Positions 57,798 to 64,000 of a stretch of DNA of 64,000 nt are shown here, piece after piece. The stretch is from the NCBI RefSeq assembly GCF_039524015.1, contig NZ_BAAAGF010000001.1, positions 744,001 through 808,000 on the forward strand. The letters run 5' to 3'. Below the pieces are notes generated by a model. It ran no database searches. It was not told the DNA's origin and saw nothing but the letters and a program-made list of their open reading frames with translations. This DNA comes from Gaetbulibacter_B jejuensis. GTDB lineage: Bacteria; Bacteroidota; Bacteroidia; Flavobacteriales; Flavobacteriaceae. Made by a program: the position numbers and the translations under genes. Each line of letters begins with the position of its first letter. Positions within the stretch are counted from its first letter, which is position 1.

Positions 57798-59518
57798 AAC
57801 GCATAAAACAAATTGCACTTATTGCATTGGTACTATGCTTTGGATGCAACAAAGATCAACAAGTTGAGAAAGCATCAAAATTAGATGAAATCATTAATAG
57901 CTATCAAGATCATGAAGGGTATGATTACAAGTCATATCCTTTAGGTCTTTTTACAAAAGAATATTATAAAATCGAAGCTGATTTTGCTCAAAAAACATTA
58001 GATGAATTAGCAAAAATTGACACGAGTAGTTTGAGCGAAACTGATAAAATTTCAGCTAAACTTTTAGCATTTGTGCTTCAAGACCAAATTGATTATTACA
58101 TGTTTGAAGAGTATTTAAACCCAATACTTTCTGATGCAGGTTTTCATAGCAGCTTGACTTATGAGGTAAGACCGCTTGCAAATTATAATCAAGTAAAAGA
58201 TTACTTAAATAAGCTTAATGCTATTCCAGAATTTGTAAATCAGCATCTGGTAAACTTAAGAGAAGGATTAGAAAAAGGGATTTCGCAACCTCTAGTTATT
58301 TTTAAAGGTTATGAGTCAACTTATAAAGATAATATTGTAGATAATTACCAAGACAGTTACTACTACTCACCTTTTAAGAATTTACCTTCAGATTTAAGTG
58401 AAACTCAAAAGGATTCAGTGCTAACAGCTGCTAAAAATGCAATTGAAACTAAAGTAACACCAGAATTTAAACGCATTAAAACTTTTTTTGAAACCGAGTA
58501 TTTCCCAAAAACTAGAACAACTTTAGGTGTTTCAGAAACGCCAAACGGAAATGAGTTTTATCAAAATAGAATTAACTTTTATACAACTAGTACACAATAC
58601 ACAGCAGACGATATTCACAATATTGGATTAAAAGAAGTCGCTCGTATAAAAGCAGAAATGGAGCAAATCATAAAAGAGTTAAATTTTGAAGGAAGCTTTG
58701 CTGACTTCTTTCATTTTTTAAGAACAGACAAGCAGTTTTATGCTGAAACTCCTGAGGAAATTTTAATGATTGCTCGTGATATGGCAAAACGTATTGATGC
58801 GCAGTTGCCAAGATATTTCAAAACCTTACCTCGTAAACCTTATGGTGTAGCTCCAGTACCAGATGCTATTGCACCAAAATACACAAGTGGTCGTTACATA
58901 GGCACTTCTAAAGAAAGCACTAATCCTGGTTATTATTGGGTAAATACTTACGATTTACCTAGTAGGACCTTGTACACCTTGCCAGCATTAACAGCTCATG
59001 AGGCAGTTCCTGGTCATCATTTACAAGGGAGCTTAAATAATGAATTAGGAGACAGTATTCCTAGGTTTAGAAAAAATTTATACCTCTCAGCTTATGGAGA
59101 AGGTTGGGGATTGTATTCAGAATATTTAGCTGATGAAATGGGTATATACACAACGCCTTATGAACAATTCGGAAAATTAACTTACGAAATGTGGCGTGCT
59201 TGCCGATTGGTGGTTGATACAGGAATACATGCAAAAGGATGGACGCGAGAGCAAGTAGTAGATTATATGTCATCAAATACTGCATTATCACTACATGAAA
59301 TTAATACTGAAACTGACAGATACATTTCATGGCCAGGACAAGCATTATCTTATAAAATTGGAGAATTGAAAATAAGAGAACTACGTCAAAAAGCAGAAAA
59401 AGAATTAGGTGCTAAGTTTGATATTAGAGCATTTCATGAAATAATTTTAGAACAAGGTACAGTAACCTTGTCAATCCTTGAAGAGAGAGTGAATAACTAC
59501 ATTCAAAAAGAAAACTAA
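57794..59518 (+). CDS. DUF885 lipoprotein, probable metallopeptidase
   Basis: A 574-residue lipoprotein (MKRIKQIALIALVLCFGC, lipidated at C18) of the DUF885 family. LTAHEAVPGHHLQG carries the HExxxGH-like zinc motif, with LYSEYLADEMG downstream, and SWPGQALSYKIGELKIRELR is the conserved C-terminal block. The family is predicted to hydrolyse peptides. In this operon it could release hydroxyproline from collagen-like peptides, an inference from context. It is translationally coupled to the aldehyde dehydrogenase. Confidence 0.87.
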   Translation: MKRIKQIALIALVLCFGCNKDQQVEKASKLDEIINSYQDHEGYDYKSYPLGLFTKEYYKIEADFAQKTLDELAKIDTSSLSETDKISAKLLAFVLQDQIDYYMFEEYLNPILSDAGFHSSLTYEVRPLANYNQVKDYLNKLNAIPEFVNQHLVNLREGLEKGISQPLVIFKGYESTYKDNIVDNYQDSYYYSPFKNLPSDLSETQKDSVLTAAKNAIETKVTPEFKRIKTFFETEYFPKTRTTLGVSETPNGNEFYQNRINFYTTSTQYTADDIHNIGLKEVARIKAEMEQIIKELNFEGSFADFFHFLRTDKQFYAETPEEILMIARDMAKRIDAQLPRYFKTLPRKPYGVAPVPDAIAPKYTSGRYIGTSKESTNPGYYWVNTYDLPSRTLYTLPALTAHEAVPGHHLQGSLNNELGDSIPRFRKNLYLSAYGEGWGLYSEYLADEMGIYTTPYEQFGKLTYEMWRACRLVVDTGIHAKGWTREQVVDYMSSNTALSLHEINTETDRYISWPGQALSYKIGELKIRELRQKAEKELGAKFDIRAFHEIILEQGTVTLSILEERVNNYIQKEN

Positions 59519-59593
59519 ACACCCACCTTAGTCCTCCCTCAAGGGAGGAAACTCAAAAGAATTCCCCTCTTGAGAGGGGATTAAGGGGAGTGT
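59519..59593. repeat. Palindromic repeat before the DUF559 gene
   Basis: TCCTCCCT-CA-AGGGAGGA (59532-59549) and TCCCCTCT-TG-AGAGGGGA (59563-59580) are nested within an imperfect outer stem (ACACCCACCTTA with TTAAGGGGAGTGT). This can form a cruciform. Very similar palindromes are often found beside DUF559 genes in Flavobacteriaceae. Confidence 0.75.
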
Positions 59594-59603
59594 CAAAAGA
59601 AAT

Positions 59604-59972
59604 ATGCCTAACAAAATAATTCCATATAAGCCTGAGCTCAGAGAATATGCTAGACATTTAAGAAAAAATTCTACAATGTCAGAAATATTACTTTGGCAAA
59701 ATATAAAGAACAGAGCTTTTGGAGTCCAGTTTCATAGACAGGTTCCTATGTTGGATTACATCGTAGATTTCTATTGTCATGAAATAGGTTTGGCTATTGA
59801 AATTGATGGAAGTAGTCACGAACATAAATATTTTTATGATGCAAGAAGACAGGGACGACTTGAAAAAGAAGGTGTAGTATTTATAAGGTTCTCAGATATT
59901 GAAGTCAAACAAAATATGTTTAGTGTTTTATTATCGTTAGAAACAAAAATAGAAGAATTGTTAATTGAATAA
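59604..59972 (+). CDS. DUF559 endonuclease-like protein
   Basis: A 122-residue VSR-like protein: EYARHLRKNSTMSEILLWQNIKNRAFGVQFHRQVPMLDYIVDFYCHEIGLAIEIDGSSHEHKYFYDARRQGRLEKEGVVFIRFSDIEV. D55, E66 and D68 form the PD-(D/E)xK-like nuclease core. Such genes occur singly next to palindromic repeats and look like mobile or repeat-associated elements. Here it separates the DUF885 and epimerase genes of the hydroxyproline operon. Its target is unknown. Confidence 0.88.
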   Translation: MPNKIIPYKPELREYARHLRKNSTMSEILLWQNIKNRAFGVQFHRQVPMLDYIVDFYCHEIGLAIEIDGSSHEHKYFYDARRQGRLEKEGVVFIRFSDIEVKQNMFSVLLSLETKIEELLIE

Positions 59973-60015
59973 CACTTTCCTAAAACTTATAAAGAGAGTG
60001 TTTAAAAATTTGTAA

Positions 60016-61026
60016 ATGAGTAAAAGTACTTTTGTTTGCATTGATGCGCACACCTGCGGAAATCCTGTTAGGCTTATAAAAGAAGGTGGGCCAAAACTTG
60101 TTGGTAAAACAATGAGCGAAAAGCGTCAGCATTTTTTAAAAGACTTTGACTGGATACGAAAAGGATTAATGTTTGAACCACGAGGTCATGACATGATGAG
60201 TGGTTCAATTTTATATCCACCACACAATCCAGAAAATGATTTTGCTATTTTGTTTATTGAAACTTCAGGATGCTTGCCAATGTGTGGACATGGTACTATA
60301 GGAACAATTACCATTGCTATTGAAGAGGGATTGATTACTCCTAAAATACCTGGAAAAATAAAAATGGAAGCTCCTGCTGGTTTGGTAGATATAGAATATC
60401 AACAAACAGGTAAAAAAGTAGATTGGGTTAAGCTAACTAACGTGAAAAGTTATTTAGCTGCAGAAAACTTATCTGTAGAATGTCCAGAATTAGGTGAAAT
60501 TAAGTTTGATGTTGCTTACGGAGGAAATTTTTATGCTATCGTTGACCCACAAGATAATTTTTCAGGAGTTCATGATTTTTCAGCGTCAAAAATTATCCAG
60601 TACTCACAAGTAGTAAGACAGCGCATTAATGAAAAATATCCAAATCAATTTATACATCCTGAAAATGAAACTATAAAAGATGTCTCACACATGTTGTGGA
60701 CAGGAAACCCTATTGATGCTAGTTCATCAGGTAGAAATGCGGTGTTTTATGGTGATAAAGCTATAGATAGAAGCCCTTGTGGTACAGGAACTTCAGCTAG
60801 AATGGCACAATTGTATGCAAAAGGAAAACTGAAGATTGGAGAAGATTTTATTCACGAAAGTTTTATAGGTAGTAAATTTATAGGACGTGTTGAAAAAGAA
60901 GCAACTTTAGATAATAAATTAGCCATAATACCAAGTATTCAAGGTTGGGCAAAAATTTATGGACATAATACAATAACTATAGATACTGAAGACGATCCTT
61001 ATGCGTATGGATTTCAAGTGATTTAA
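60016..61026 (+). CDS. 4-hydroxyproline 2-epimerase (proline racemase family)
   Basis: A 336-residue epimerase converting trans-4-hydroxy-L-proline to cis-4-hydroxy-D-proline, the first step of the pathway. Both catalytic cysteines are present, C90 (LPMCGHGTIG) and C255 (RSPCGTGTSARMA). A Cys/Cys pair indicates epimerase or racemase rather than the Cys/Thr dehydratase type. The neighbours support hydroxyproline rather than proline as substrate. Confidence 0.92.
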   Translation: MSKSTFVCIDAHTCGNPVRLIKEGGPKLVGKTMSEKRQHFLKDFDWIRKGLMFEPRGHDMMSGSILYPPHNPENDFAILFIETSGCLPMCGHGTIGTITIAIEEGLITPKIPGKIKMEAPAGLVDIEYQQTGKKVDWVKLTNVKSYLAAENLSVECPELGEIKFDVAYGGNFYAIVDPQDNFSGVHDFSASKIIQYSQVVRQRINEKYPNQFIHPENETIKDVSHMLWTGNPIDASSSGRNAVFYGDKAIDRSPCGTGTSARMAQLYAKGKLKIGEDFIHESFIGSKFIGRVEKEATLDNKLAIIPSIQGWAKIYGHNTITIDTEDDPYAYGFQVI

Positions 61027-61030
61027 GACT

Positions 61031-61078
61031 GAAACAATGAAACAATGAAATAATGAAATAATGAAATAATGATGTAAT
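61031..61078 (+). repeat. Octamer tandem repeat before the four-helix bundle gene
   Basis: Six consecutive 8-base units: GAAACAAT twice, GAAATAAT three times, then GATGTAAT. The array ends one base before the ATG of the following gene. A short inverted counterpart (ATTTCATT, ATTAAATC) stands after that gene at 61459-61481. Confidence 0.85.
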
Positions 61079-61079
61079 T

Positions 61080-61445
61080 ATGGAAAAGTCAGAATTTGTA
61101 GAATCAATAAAGAAAAGAACAAAGCAATTAGCTGTCGATATTATTTTGCTTTATGATGAAATTCAGAAAACTGAAGCAACCAGAGTTATTGGTAGGCAAC
61201 TTATTCGATCTGCAACTTCCACTGCAGCAAATTATAGAGCTGCTTGTATTTCACGTTCAAAAAAAGAATTTTTCTCGAAAATGTCTATTGTAGTTGAAGA
61301 GGCTGACGAGACTTTATTTTGGTTAGAAATTTTAAATGATTCTAATTTAGTTTCTGTTGAACATCTTACACCTTTAATGAACGAAGCGCTTGAAATTGTA
61401 AAAATAGTTTCTAAAGCTAGAAAAAGTGCAGGAACAATTAATTAA
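61080..61445 (+). CDS. Four-helix bundle protein (S23/rRNA intervening-sequence type)
   Basis: A 121-residue, all-helical protein: LAVDIILLYDEIQKTEATRVIGRQLIRSATSTAANYRAACISRSKKEFFSKMSIVVEEADETLFWLEIL. This is the S23 family first found in intervening sequences of 23S rRNA genes and also as isolated chromosomal genes. Function unknown. It is inserted between the epimerase and dehydrogenase genes, bracketed by simple repeats of opposite orientation. Confidence 0.9.
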   Translation: MEKSEFVESIKKRTKQLAVDIILLYDEIQKTEATRVIGRQLIRSATSTAANYRAACISRSKKEFFSKMSIVVEEADETLFWLEILNDSNLVSVEHLTPLMNEALEIVKIVSKARKSAGTIN

Positions 61446-61481
61446 TTTTATGAAGCACTATTTCATTAAATCATTAAATCC

Positions 61482-62726
61482 ATGAAGCATTGTATAATAA
61501 TTGGAGGCGGAATTATTGGTTTATGTTCTGCGTATTATCTTCAAAAGGAAGGTCACCAAGTAACTGTTGTTGACCAATCTGGTATGGACTCAGGAGCTTC
61601 TTATGTAAATGCAGGTTATTTGTCACCAAGTCATATTGTTCCACTTTCTGCTCCTGGAGTTATGAAAAAAGGATTGAAATGGATGTTTAATTCATCAAGT
61701 CCGTTATATATTAAACCAAGATTAGAATCTGATTTTCTAAAATGGGTCTTAGCGTTTAATAAGTCGTGTAATGCTAATCATGTTAAAAAAGCAATTCCTG
61801 CCATAAAATCTATTTCATTGTTGAGTCAGGACTTGTATGATGATATAAAGCAAACTGAGAACTTTTCATTTCATTATGAAAAGAAAGGGCTTTTAATGTT
61901 GTGTCAAACAGAAAAAATGCTTGAAGAAGAAGTTAAAACAGCACATTTAGCTAAACAAGAAGGGTTAGATGCATCAGAAATTAGTCTTCAAGAACTGAAA
62001 ACTTTAGAACCCAACGTCAACATAAATGTTAAAGGTGCAACGTATTATAAATGCGATTCACATACTACACCACATGAGTTTATGGTTGAAATGAAAACAT
62101 ATTTGCAAACTGTAGGAGTTCAATTTCTTTTAAATGAAAAAGTAGAAGATTTAACGGTTGACAACCGAAAGATTTCAGAAATAAAAACAAATAAGCAATC
62201 TTTAAAGGCAGATGAATTTGTTTTGGCAGCTGGTTCTTGGAGTAATTTGCTTAGTGAAAAATTAGGTTTAAAATTACTGTTACAAGCAGGAAAAGGCTAC
62301 AGAATCAATACTACTCAGACTACTGGAATACAAATTCCTTCAATATTAACAGAAGCTAAAGTAGCAGTAACTCCTATGAATGGTTTTACACGTTTTGCAG
62401 GTACTATGGAAATAGCAGGAATTAACAATACAATCAACAACACTCGAGTTGAAGCCATTTCTCAAGCTACAACACGTTTTTACCCTAATGTAGAGTTAAC
62501 CCAAGAAGAAAAGCAAGATGCTGCTTGTGGTTTACGACCAGTAACTCCTGATGGATTACCTTATATAGGAAAATCATCAAAATGTGAAAACCTAACCATT
62601 GCAACAGGTCATGCAATGATGGGTTGGAGTATGGGAACAGCAACAGGGAAGTTAGTGTCTGAAATTATTTCAAATCATACAACTTCGCTAGATATTAACA
62701 TTTTTACTCCAGACAGAAGATTTTAG
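61482..62726 (+). CDS. FAD-dependent D-hydroxyproline dehydrogenase (DadA/DAAO-like)
   Basis: A 414-residue flavoprotein with the Rossmann motif GGGIIGLCSAYYLQKEGHQVTVVD (residues 8-31), a DAAO/DadA core (CDSHTTPHEFM, EFVLAAGSWSN, TPMNGFTRFAGTMEIAG) and the C-terminal FAD contact ACGLRPVTPDGLPYIGK...TGHAMMGWSMG. In this operon it would oxidise cis-4-hydroxy-D-proline made by the epimerase to 1-pyrroline-4-hydroxy-2-carboxylate, the substrate of the DapA-like deaminase. It is the last gene of the operon. Confidence 0.88.
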   Translation: MKHCIIIGGGIIGLCSAYYLQKEGHQVTVVDQSGMDSGASYVNAGYLSPSHIVPLSAPGVMKKGLKWMFNSSSPLYIKPRLESDFLKWVLAFNKSCNANHVKKAIPAIKSISLLSQDLYDDIKQTENFSFHYEKKGLLMLCQTEKMLEEEVKTAHLAKQEGLDASEISLQELKTLEPNVNINVKGATYYKCDSHTTPHEFMVEMKTYLQTVGVQFLLNEKVEDLTVDNRKISEIKTNKQSLKADEFVLAAGSWSNLLSEKLGLKLLLQAGKGYRINTTQTTGIQIPSILTEAKVAVTPMNGFTRFAGTMEIAGINNTINNTRVEAISQATTRFYPNVELTQEEKQDAACGLRPVTPDGLPYIGKSSKCENLTIATGHAMMGWSMGTATGKLVSEIISNHTTSLDINIFTPDRRF

Positions 62727-62902
62727 TAGGTAAAATACTCTAAACCTGTGTTTTGTCGACTTTTCTGCTTTGTAATTTTATCTAGTCTAGCTTTTAAGTA
62801 GTTTATCGAAAATCTTTCGGTTTTTTATTTCATTTATAGACATTTACACCATTCCCACCCGATTTTAATAGCACCAGATTTATTGTTTAACCTTATAAAA
62901 TT

Positions 62903-63190
62903 ATGTTTATGAGTCTTAAAATTACTTGCTACAACAATTTTTTTAAAGTCACTGGTGTACTCGATAGAACTAGTGTAGATGTTTTTCACCATGAATTTAG
63001 AAATGTATTCGAAAAGTCTGATGAAATCACCATTAGTATTGAAGGCATTGAAAGCATTGATAGATATGGTGTAAGAGCATTAGCTAAACTCCATAACGAA
63101 TCTATTACAAAACAAAAACGCTTGTCGATTATTGGTTTTGGATGTAAAGAGTTATACGACCACTTTAAAACTAAAGAAACAGCAGCTTAA
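62903..63190 (+). CDS. STAS-domain protein, second copy
   Basis: A 95-residue single STAS domain paralogous to the one at 42.9 kb (ISIEGIESIDRYGVRALAKLHNESITKQKRLSIIGFGCKELYDHF, compare ILGNGCKEIFDEL). The residue at the SpoIIAA phosphosite is Y55 (D53-R-Y-G), not Ser/Thr. The start is 62903 or the ATG at 62909 (MSLKITC). No anti-sigma factor or kinase adjoins. It is separated from the hydroxyproline operon by 176 bp and has no convincing copy of the 21-bp repeat pair. Confidence 0.82.
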   Translation: MFMSLKITCYNNFFKVTGVLDRTSVDVFHHEFRNVFEKSDEITISIEGIESIDRYGVRALAKLHNESITKQKRLSIIGFGCKELYDHFKTKETAA

Positions 63191-63191
63191 T

Positions 63192-64000
63192 TTATAATGC
63201 GTTTTTTTGGTGCTTAAAAAAGGCATCAGCTTGTAGTTGCATTAATTCTCGGGCTTTTTTGCGCTTGTATTGATACAACTCGTCTTCCTCAGCAATATCG
63301 CTGTAGATTTTATTGTTGATGTCTCTATCTGTTTTTAATAGAACATTTCGTTCGTTAACCTTTTGTTCAACCCAAGTTTTAACAGCAGTTTCAGCATCTT
63401 CTAGTTTAAAATCATACTCGCCTTTTGGTGATAATAGTTTTGCAAAAATAGGAGAGGTTTCAATAGCTAAAAACAGTAAAAAGATAAAAAACGAAGGCAG
63501 CCAAGGTAGTTTGCCTAAAGCATTTACACGAGCCATTAAACCATCAAAACCATCAATAATAGGTTGCGTGGTTGCAATTTGTGTGTCGTAATTGGTTTTA
63601 AGCTGAGTAATTTCAGCTTCAATAGCTTCGATTTTTGTTTTATTATCGGCTTTTAGTTGCTGTAATTCCGCTAGAGCAGTATCATGCTTATCACGTTTTT
63701 CTTTGTAAACAGGACCTTTGCCTAGTTTCATGGAACCACTTGTGCCTTCAGCTTCAGTAATGTAGGTGTCGTAAAGGGCATTAACCTCTGTTTCTTTGGT
63801 GTTGACTTGATTTCTAAGAAACTCAATATTGTTATCTAATGCTGCAATTTCAGGAGTGTATTGTTCAGCAATTTGATTTTGATTAGCAAGTGTCATGCTA
63901 TTCTTTTCTTCTAAAAGCACCTGATTGATTTCTTTTTCAAAAATTTTTAATTCCAAGGGTTTAGAAATAACTATAGCTATAATCACTGCTAAAATTATCC
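63192..64000 (-). CDS. DUF4407 membrane protein (partial, 5' end outside window)
   Basis: The frame is open to the window edge, giving at least 268 residues. It starts with the end of a membrane helix (ILAVIIAIVISKPLEL), then a long coiled coil (~residues 20-150, with TPEIAALDNNIEFLRNQVNTKETEVNAL and LAELQQLKADNKTKIEAIEAEITQLK). A second membrane segment (LPSFFIFLLFLAIETSPIFAKLL) and a helical tail follow. This arrangement is DUF4407. The N-terminal membrane helices are missing. Role unknown. Confidence 0.82.
   Translation of the reverse strand, partial: IILAVIIAIVISKPLELKIFEKEINQVLLEEKNSMTLANQNQIAEQYTPEIAALDNNIEFLRNQVNTKETEVNALYDTYITEAEGTSGSMKLGKGPVYKEKRDKHDTALAELQQLKADNKTKIEAIEAEITQLKTNYDTQIATTQPIIDGFDGLMARVNALGKLPWLPSFFIFLLFLAIETSPIFAKLLSPKGEYDFKLEDAETAVKTWVEQKVNERNVLLKTDRDINNKIYSDIAEEDELYQYKRKKARELMQLQADAFFKHQKNAL

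Noticed and set aside
62750..62860. Possible sixth repeat pair before the second STAS gene (TTGTCGAC, CATTCCCA)
   Set aside because: The matches are poor, the 21-bp spacing is absent and no -7 element lies at the expected distance.

Overview
The window is AT-rich chromosomal DNA of a marine-type Flavobacteriaceae bacterium (phylum Bacteroidota). The evidence is a DnaE with an N-terminal exonuclease fusion, promoters of the form TTG-N17-23-TAnnTTTG, lipoproteins with short lipoboxes, a type IX secretion (T9SS) substrate, the absence of Shine-Dalgarno sequences, and many flavobacterial families (DUF4260, DUF4230, DUF4407, DUF1272, DUF559). The species cannot be named from the sequence.

Layout. 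0-12.3 kb is housekeeping: a ferredoxin reductase/ferredoxin pair, a metallophosphoesterase, glutaryl-CoA dehydrogenase, trmN6-rimM-rpsP, dnaE, trxA, a ClpP-family protease and a DUF58 protein. 12.3-18.5 kb holds tRNA-Asp, galM, a LacI-type regulator, a small secreted peptide, and a TPR sensor kinase with its response regulator. These are followed by a candidate ~90-nt RNA with a tandem operator. 18.5-32.2 kb holds a BlaI/M56 peptidase pair with TPR and lipoprotein partners, membrane proteins, a glycosyltransferase/flippase-like pair, ruvC, a hemW that seems to use an ATC start codon, and a run of small conserved genes.

32.3-53.0 kb is the most interesting region. One operon (32.3-38.1 kb) encodes a lone receiver, an H-NOX heme domain, a PAS kinase, a FIST-domain (NosP-like) protein, a second paralogous kinase, an Hpt protein and a LytTR response regulator. 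It reads as a two-input nitric-oxide phosphorelay. Downstream lie a T9SS-secreted DUF4114 protein, a TPR/beta-barrel outer-membrane protein, a STAS protein, a Wzx/PelG-like flippase, a GT4 glycosyltransferase, a three-gene membrane operon with a GH5-like hydrolase, and a receiver domain fused to a GT2 glycosyltransferase. Five promoters in this region, including the relay's own, carry paired copies of CATTCGTCKACAST-like sequence spaced exactly 21 bp. The pairs sit at two fixed distances from the -7 element, 39-40 or 60-61 bp. That is the geometry expected for a LytTR regulator. I infer a nitric-oxide (or redox) controlled surface-polysaccharide system, analogous in parts to Pel, with both transcriptional and possibly direct phosphorylation-dependent control.

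53-64 kb holds a PhnA-like protein, then an AraC regulator divergent from a trans-4-hydroxy-L-proline catabolic operon: a DapA-like deaminase, an NADP aldehyde dehydrogenase, a hydroxyproline epimerase and a D-hydroxyproline dehydrogenase. This operon is interrupted by three small genes (DUF1272, DUF559, four-helix bundle), each beside its own palindromic or tandem repeat. The window ends with a second STAS protein and a partial DUF4407 protein.
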